From the NCBI GenBank assembly GCA_902475455.1, contig CABRZO010000116.1, forward strand, positions 1 to 8,225: 8,225 bases of DNA. Direction: 5' to 3'. A program made the translations under genes and the position numbers. How positions within the stretch are numbered: the first letter of the stretch is position 1; the number at the start of each line of letters is the position of its first letter. The notes under the pieces were generated by a model, which had not been told where the DNA came from, ran no database searches, and was given only the letters and a program-made list of their open reading frames with translations. Origin of the DNA: an uncultured Eubacteriales bacterium (GTDB lineage: Bacteria; Bacillota; Clostridia; Oscillospirales; Oscillospiraceae). This document shows, piece by piece, positions 6,694 to 8,225 of the stretch.

Positions 6694-6723
6694 AAAAGAC
6701 TTCCCGGAAACGGGAAGTCTTTT
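6694..6723 (-). terminator. Rho-independent terminator of tRNA-Arg
   Basis: AAAAGACTTCCCG (6694-6706) pairs perfectly with CGGGAAGTCTTTT (6711-6723) across the tetraloop GAAA (TTTC on the minus strand). On the minus strand the stem ends in a run of T interrupted once (CTTTTATTTT), a good U-tract, 5 nt after the tRNA CCA end. The plus-strand tail is short, so it acts mainly leftward. Confidence 0.88.
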
Positions 6724-6728
6724 GAATG

Positions 6729-6804
6729 TGGTACGCCCGAAGGGACTCGAACCCCCAGTAACTGGAACCGGAATCCAGTGCCTTATCCATTAGACCACGG
6801 GCGC
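6729..6804 (-). tRNA. tRNA-Arg (anticodon CCG)
   Basis: This 76-nt cloverleaf reads on the minus strand. The acceptor arm GCGCCCG pairs with CGGGCGT (the end pair is G-U), followed by discriminator A and an encoded CCA (6731-6729). The D stem is GTCT/AGGC. The anticodon stem CTGGA/TCCAG closes the loop TTCCGGT, giving anticodon CCG, which reads the arginine codon CGG. A 5-nt variable loop leads to a T arm with loop TTCGAGT. CGG is common in the GC-rich genes beside it. The gene has its own promoter (6825-6852), and a terminator hairpin begins 5 nt after the CCA. Confidence 0.97.
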
Positions 6805-6824
6805 ATGCTGTTCATAGCTTAATT

Positions 6825-6852
6825 ATTATAGCACAGATTTCAGAAATGTAAA
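6825..6852 (-). promoter_or_regulatory. Promoter of tRNA-Arg
   Basis: On the minus strand TTTACA (6852-6847) and TATAAT (6830-6825) are separated by 16 bp, and a TG one base before the -10 makes it an extended -10 element. Transcription would begin near 6818, about 14 nt before the mature tRNA 5' end. It lies between the rpoC terminator and the tRNA, so the tRNA is probably transcribed independently of rpoC. Confidence 0.8.
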
Positions 6853-6863
6853 GGGGAAATTCT

Positions 6864-6895
6864 CCGAACCCGCACCAAAATTGGTGCGGGTTCGG
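6864..6895 (-). terminator. Likely rpoC transcription terminator (15-bp inverted repeat)
   Basis: CCGAACCCGCACCAA (6864-6878) and its exact reverse complement TTGGTGCGGGTTCGG (6881-6895) are separated by two bases, and in practice the innermost pairs open to form the loop. It begins 11 nt after the rpoC stop. On the minus strand the tail after the stem is only AGAATTT, so the U-tract is poor, but stem strength and position favour termination of rpoC. Confidence 0.75.
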
Positions 6896-6906
6896 GAAAA
6901 TCTCAT

Positions 6907-8225
6907 TTACTCCGCATCCTCCTGGGGCTCAGCCTCCGCAGAGACGGAAACCAGCTGGATGTCGTCACTGATGAGCAGCTCATCCTCCACCGCTTCCTCG
7001 GCAGCGGTGTCGTTCTGCACGTCGCCCTCGTCGTCGATGGCGTCGCACTGACGATACTGAGACAGGCCGGAGCCTGCGGGGATCAGCTTACCGATGATGA
7101 CGTTCTCCTTCAGACCCAGCAGGTGGTCCACCTTGCCGCTGATGGCAGCCTCGGTGAGCACCTTGGTGGTCTCCTGGAAGGAGGCGGCGGACAGGAAGGA
7201 ATCGGTGGCCAGAGAGGCCTTGGTGATACCCAGCAGCAGACGGGTGCAGGTGGGCAGCTTCAGAGGCTCACCGTCCTCACCCACTTCGCCGGCGTCAATC
7301 CGGGCCTGAACCGCGGCCTTGGCGTCCTCGAAGGCGATCAGGTTGATGGTAGAACCGCTGAGCAGATCGGAATCGCCGGCGTCCTCCACCCGGACCTTCC
7401 GCATCATCTGGCGGCAGATCACCTCGATATGCTTATCGTTGATATCCACGCCCTGGCTGCGGTAGGGCTTCAAAACTTCCATAACCAGGTACTCATGCAG
7501 GGCGGCGATACCGCGAATGCGGAGCACGTCCTGGGGATACAGAGCGCCGGGTACCAGCTGGAAGCCCTGCTCCACATAGTCGCCCTCCTTCACCAGCAGG
7601 CTGGAGTAGGGCAGCAGATAGGTGCGCACATCGCCGTCGTCGGCGGTGATGTTGACGTTGACCAGAGAGCCCTTCTTGGACTCCTCGATGGATACCTTGC
7701 CGGAGATCTCCGCCAGCTGGGCCATCTTCTTGGGCTTCCGGGCCTCGAACAGCTCCTCAACACGGGGCAGACCCTGGGTGATGTCGCCGCCGGCAACGCC
7801 GCCGGAGTGGAAGGTACGCATGGTCAGCTGGGTGCCGGGCTCGCCGATGGACTGGGCGGCGATGATGCCGACGGCCTCGCCCATACCCACCTGCTCACCG
7901 ATGGCCATGTTCATGCCGTAGCACTTGGAGCACACACCCTGGCGGGCACGGCAGGTCAGCACGCTGCGGACCTTGATGGAGTTGATGCCGTGGGCCTGGA
8001 GCACCTTGGCGTCGTCGGCGCTGAGCATATGCTCGGTGTCGAAGAGCACCTCCCCGGTCTGGGGGTCGCAGATGGGCTCCGCCGGGAAGCGGCCCTTGAT
8101 ACGCTCGGAGAACTCCTCGATGATCTGGCCGTCCTCGCTGAGCTCGTAGACGTTGATACCATCGGTGGTACCGCAGTCCGCCTCCCGGATGATGACTTCC
8201 TGGGAGACGTCCACCAGACGACGGG
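6907..8225 (-). CDS. rpoC: RNA polymerase beta' subunit, C-terminal third (N-terminus off the right edge)
   Basis: An open frame of 438 visible residues enters from the right edge and ends at TAA 6909-6907. It is the C-terminal part of beta', the catalytic subunit of RNA polymerase. The second zinc site is complete: visible-fragment residues Cys17, Cys91, Cys98 and Cys101, with spacings 74, 7 and 3, the same as Escherichia coli Cys814, 888, 895 and 898. The bridge helix-trigger loop region follows, with GIIAAQSIGEPGTQLTMRTFHSGG, where Met135, Arg136 and His139 correspond to E. coli Met932, Arg933 and His936. No large insertion interrupts the trigger loop, as is usual in Firmicutes. The protein ends in an acidic tail. 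The GTG at 8214 is an internal valine (RRLVDVSQ), not a start. An inverted repeat 11 nt downstream probably ends the transcript. Confidence 0.98.
   Translation of the reverse strand, partial: RRLVDVSQEVIIREADCGTTDGINVYELSEDGQIIEEFSERIKGRFPAEPICDPQTGEVLFDTEHMLSADDAKVLQAHGINSIKVRSVLTCRARQGVCSKCYGMNMAIGEQVGMGEAVGIIAAQSIGEPGTQLTMRTFHSGGVAGGDITQGLPRVEELFEARKPKKMAQLAEISGKVSIEESKKGSLVNVNITADDGDVRTYLLPYSSLLVKEGDYVEQGFQLVPGALYPQDVLRIRGIAALHEYLVMEVLKPYRSQGVDINDKHIEVICRQMMRKVRVEDAGDSDLLSGSTINLIAFEDAKAAVQARIDAGEVGEDGEPLKLPTCTRLLLGITKASLATDSFLSAASFQETTKVLTEAAISGKVDHLLGLKENVIIGKLIPAGSGLSQYRQCDAIDDEGDVQNDTAAEEAVEDELLISDDIQLVSVSAEAEPQEDAE

Noticed and set aside
6094..6790. Minus-strand frames of 198 and 110 residues across the terminators
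   Set aside because: The 198-residue frame covers both terminators and the nitrilase 3' end. The 110-residue frame covers both terminators and most of the tRNA. Neither has a convincing start.
6729..6804. tRNA-Arg as an attachment site for an integrated element
   Set aside because: No second copy of the tRNA 3' end was found in the window, and no integrase or phage gene is present.
1..8225. CRISPR array, transposase or defence genes
   Set aside because: No regularly spaced repeats, terminal inverted repeats with a transposase, or defence-specific domains were found. The nuclease-ATPase pair fits the YhaO/YhaN repair family better than a dedicated defence system.

Overview
The window looks like chromosomal DNA from a GC-rich Gram-positive bacterium, most probably a gut Clostridia member of the Oscillospiraceae type. 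This is inferred from strong GGAGG ribosome binding sites 7-9 nt before nearly every start, a YmdB-family phosphodiesterase, a YhaO/YhaN-like nuclease-ATPase pair, an RpoC without a long trigger-loop insertion, and Rho-independent terminators. The species cannot be fixed from sequence alone.

Layout. Positions 1-546 (minus) hold the N-terminal half of an aldo/keto reductase that runs off the left edge. Positions 654-5392 (minus) form one compact cluster, transcribed right to left: ymdB, a YhaO/SbcD-like metallophosphoesterase, a YhaN/SbcC-like ATPase with a membrane hairpin, and signal peptidase I. The last two junctions overlap (ATGA and TGATG) and the first has a 4-nt gap, so this reads as a translationally coupled four-gene operon. 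A candidate sigma-A-type promoter lies at 5431-5459. A divergent promoter (5513-5541) drives a nitrilase-superfamily amidohydrolase (5575-6456, plus), which is less GC-rich than its neighbours and ends at a strong hairpin terminator (6493-6539).

Positions 6540-6693 hold no convincing gene, but they contain several tandem or competing stem-loops between two GAAA-loop terminators and may be a structured RNA or a dispersed repeat. Next come a tRNA-Arg(CCG) gene on the minus strand (6729-6804, CCA encoded) with its own near-consensus promoter, an inverted repeat that is the likely rpoC terminator (6864-6895), and the C-terminal third of rpoC (6907 to the right edge, minus).

The nuclease-ATPase pair is expected to act in DNA end processing or repair, with the ATPase apparently anchored in the membrane. 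YmdB is a cyclic-nucleotide phosphodiesterase of the calcineurin fold, and LepB releases exported proteins from the membrane. Nothing in the window is a clear mobile element, CRISPR array or defence island. The points most worth a second look are the operon arrangement, the membrane hairpin of the ATPase, and the structured intergenic element.
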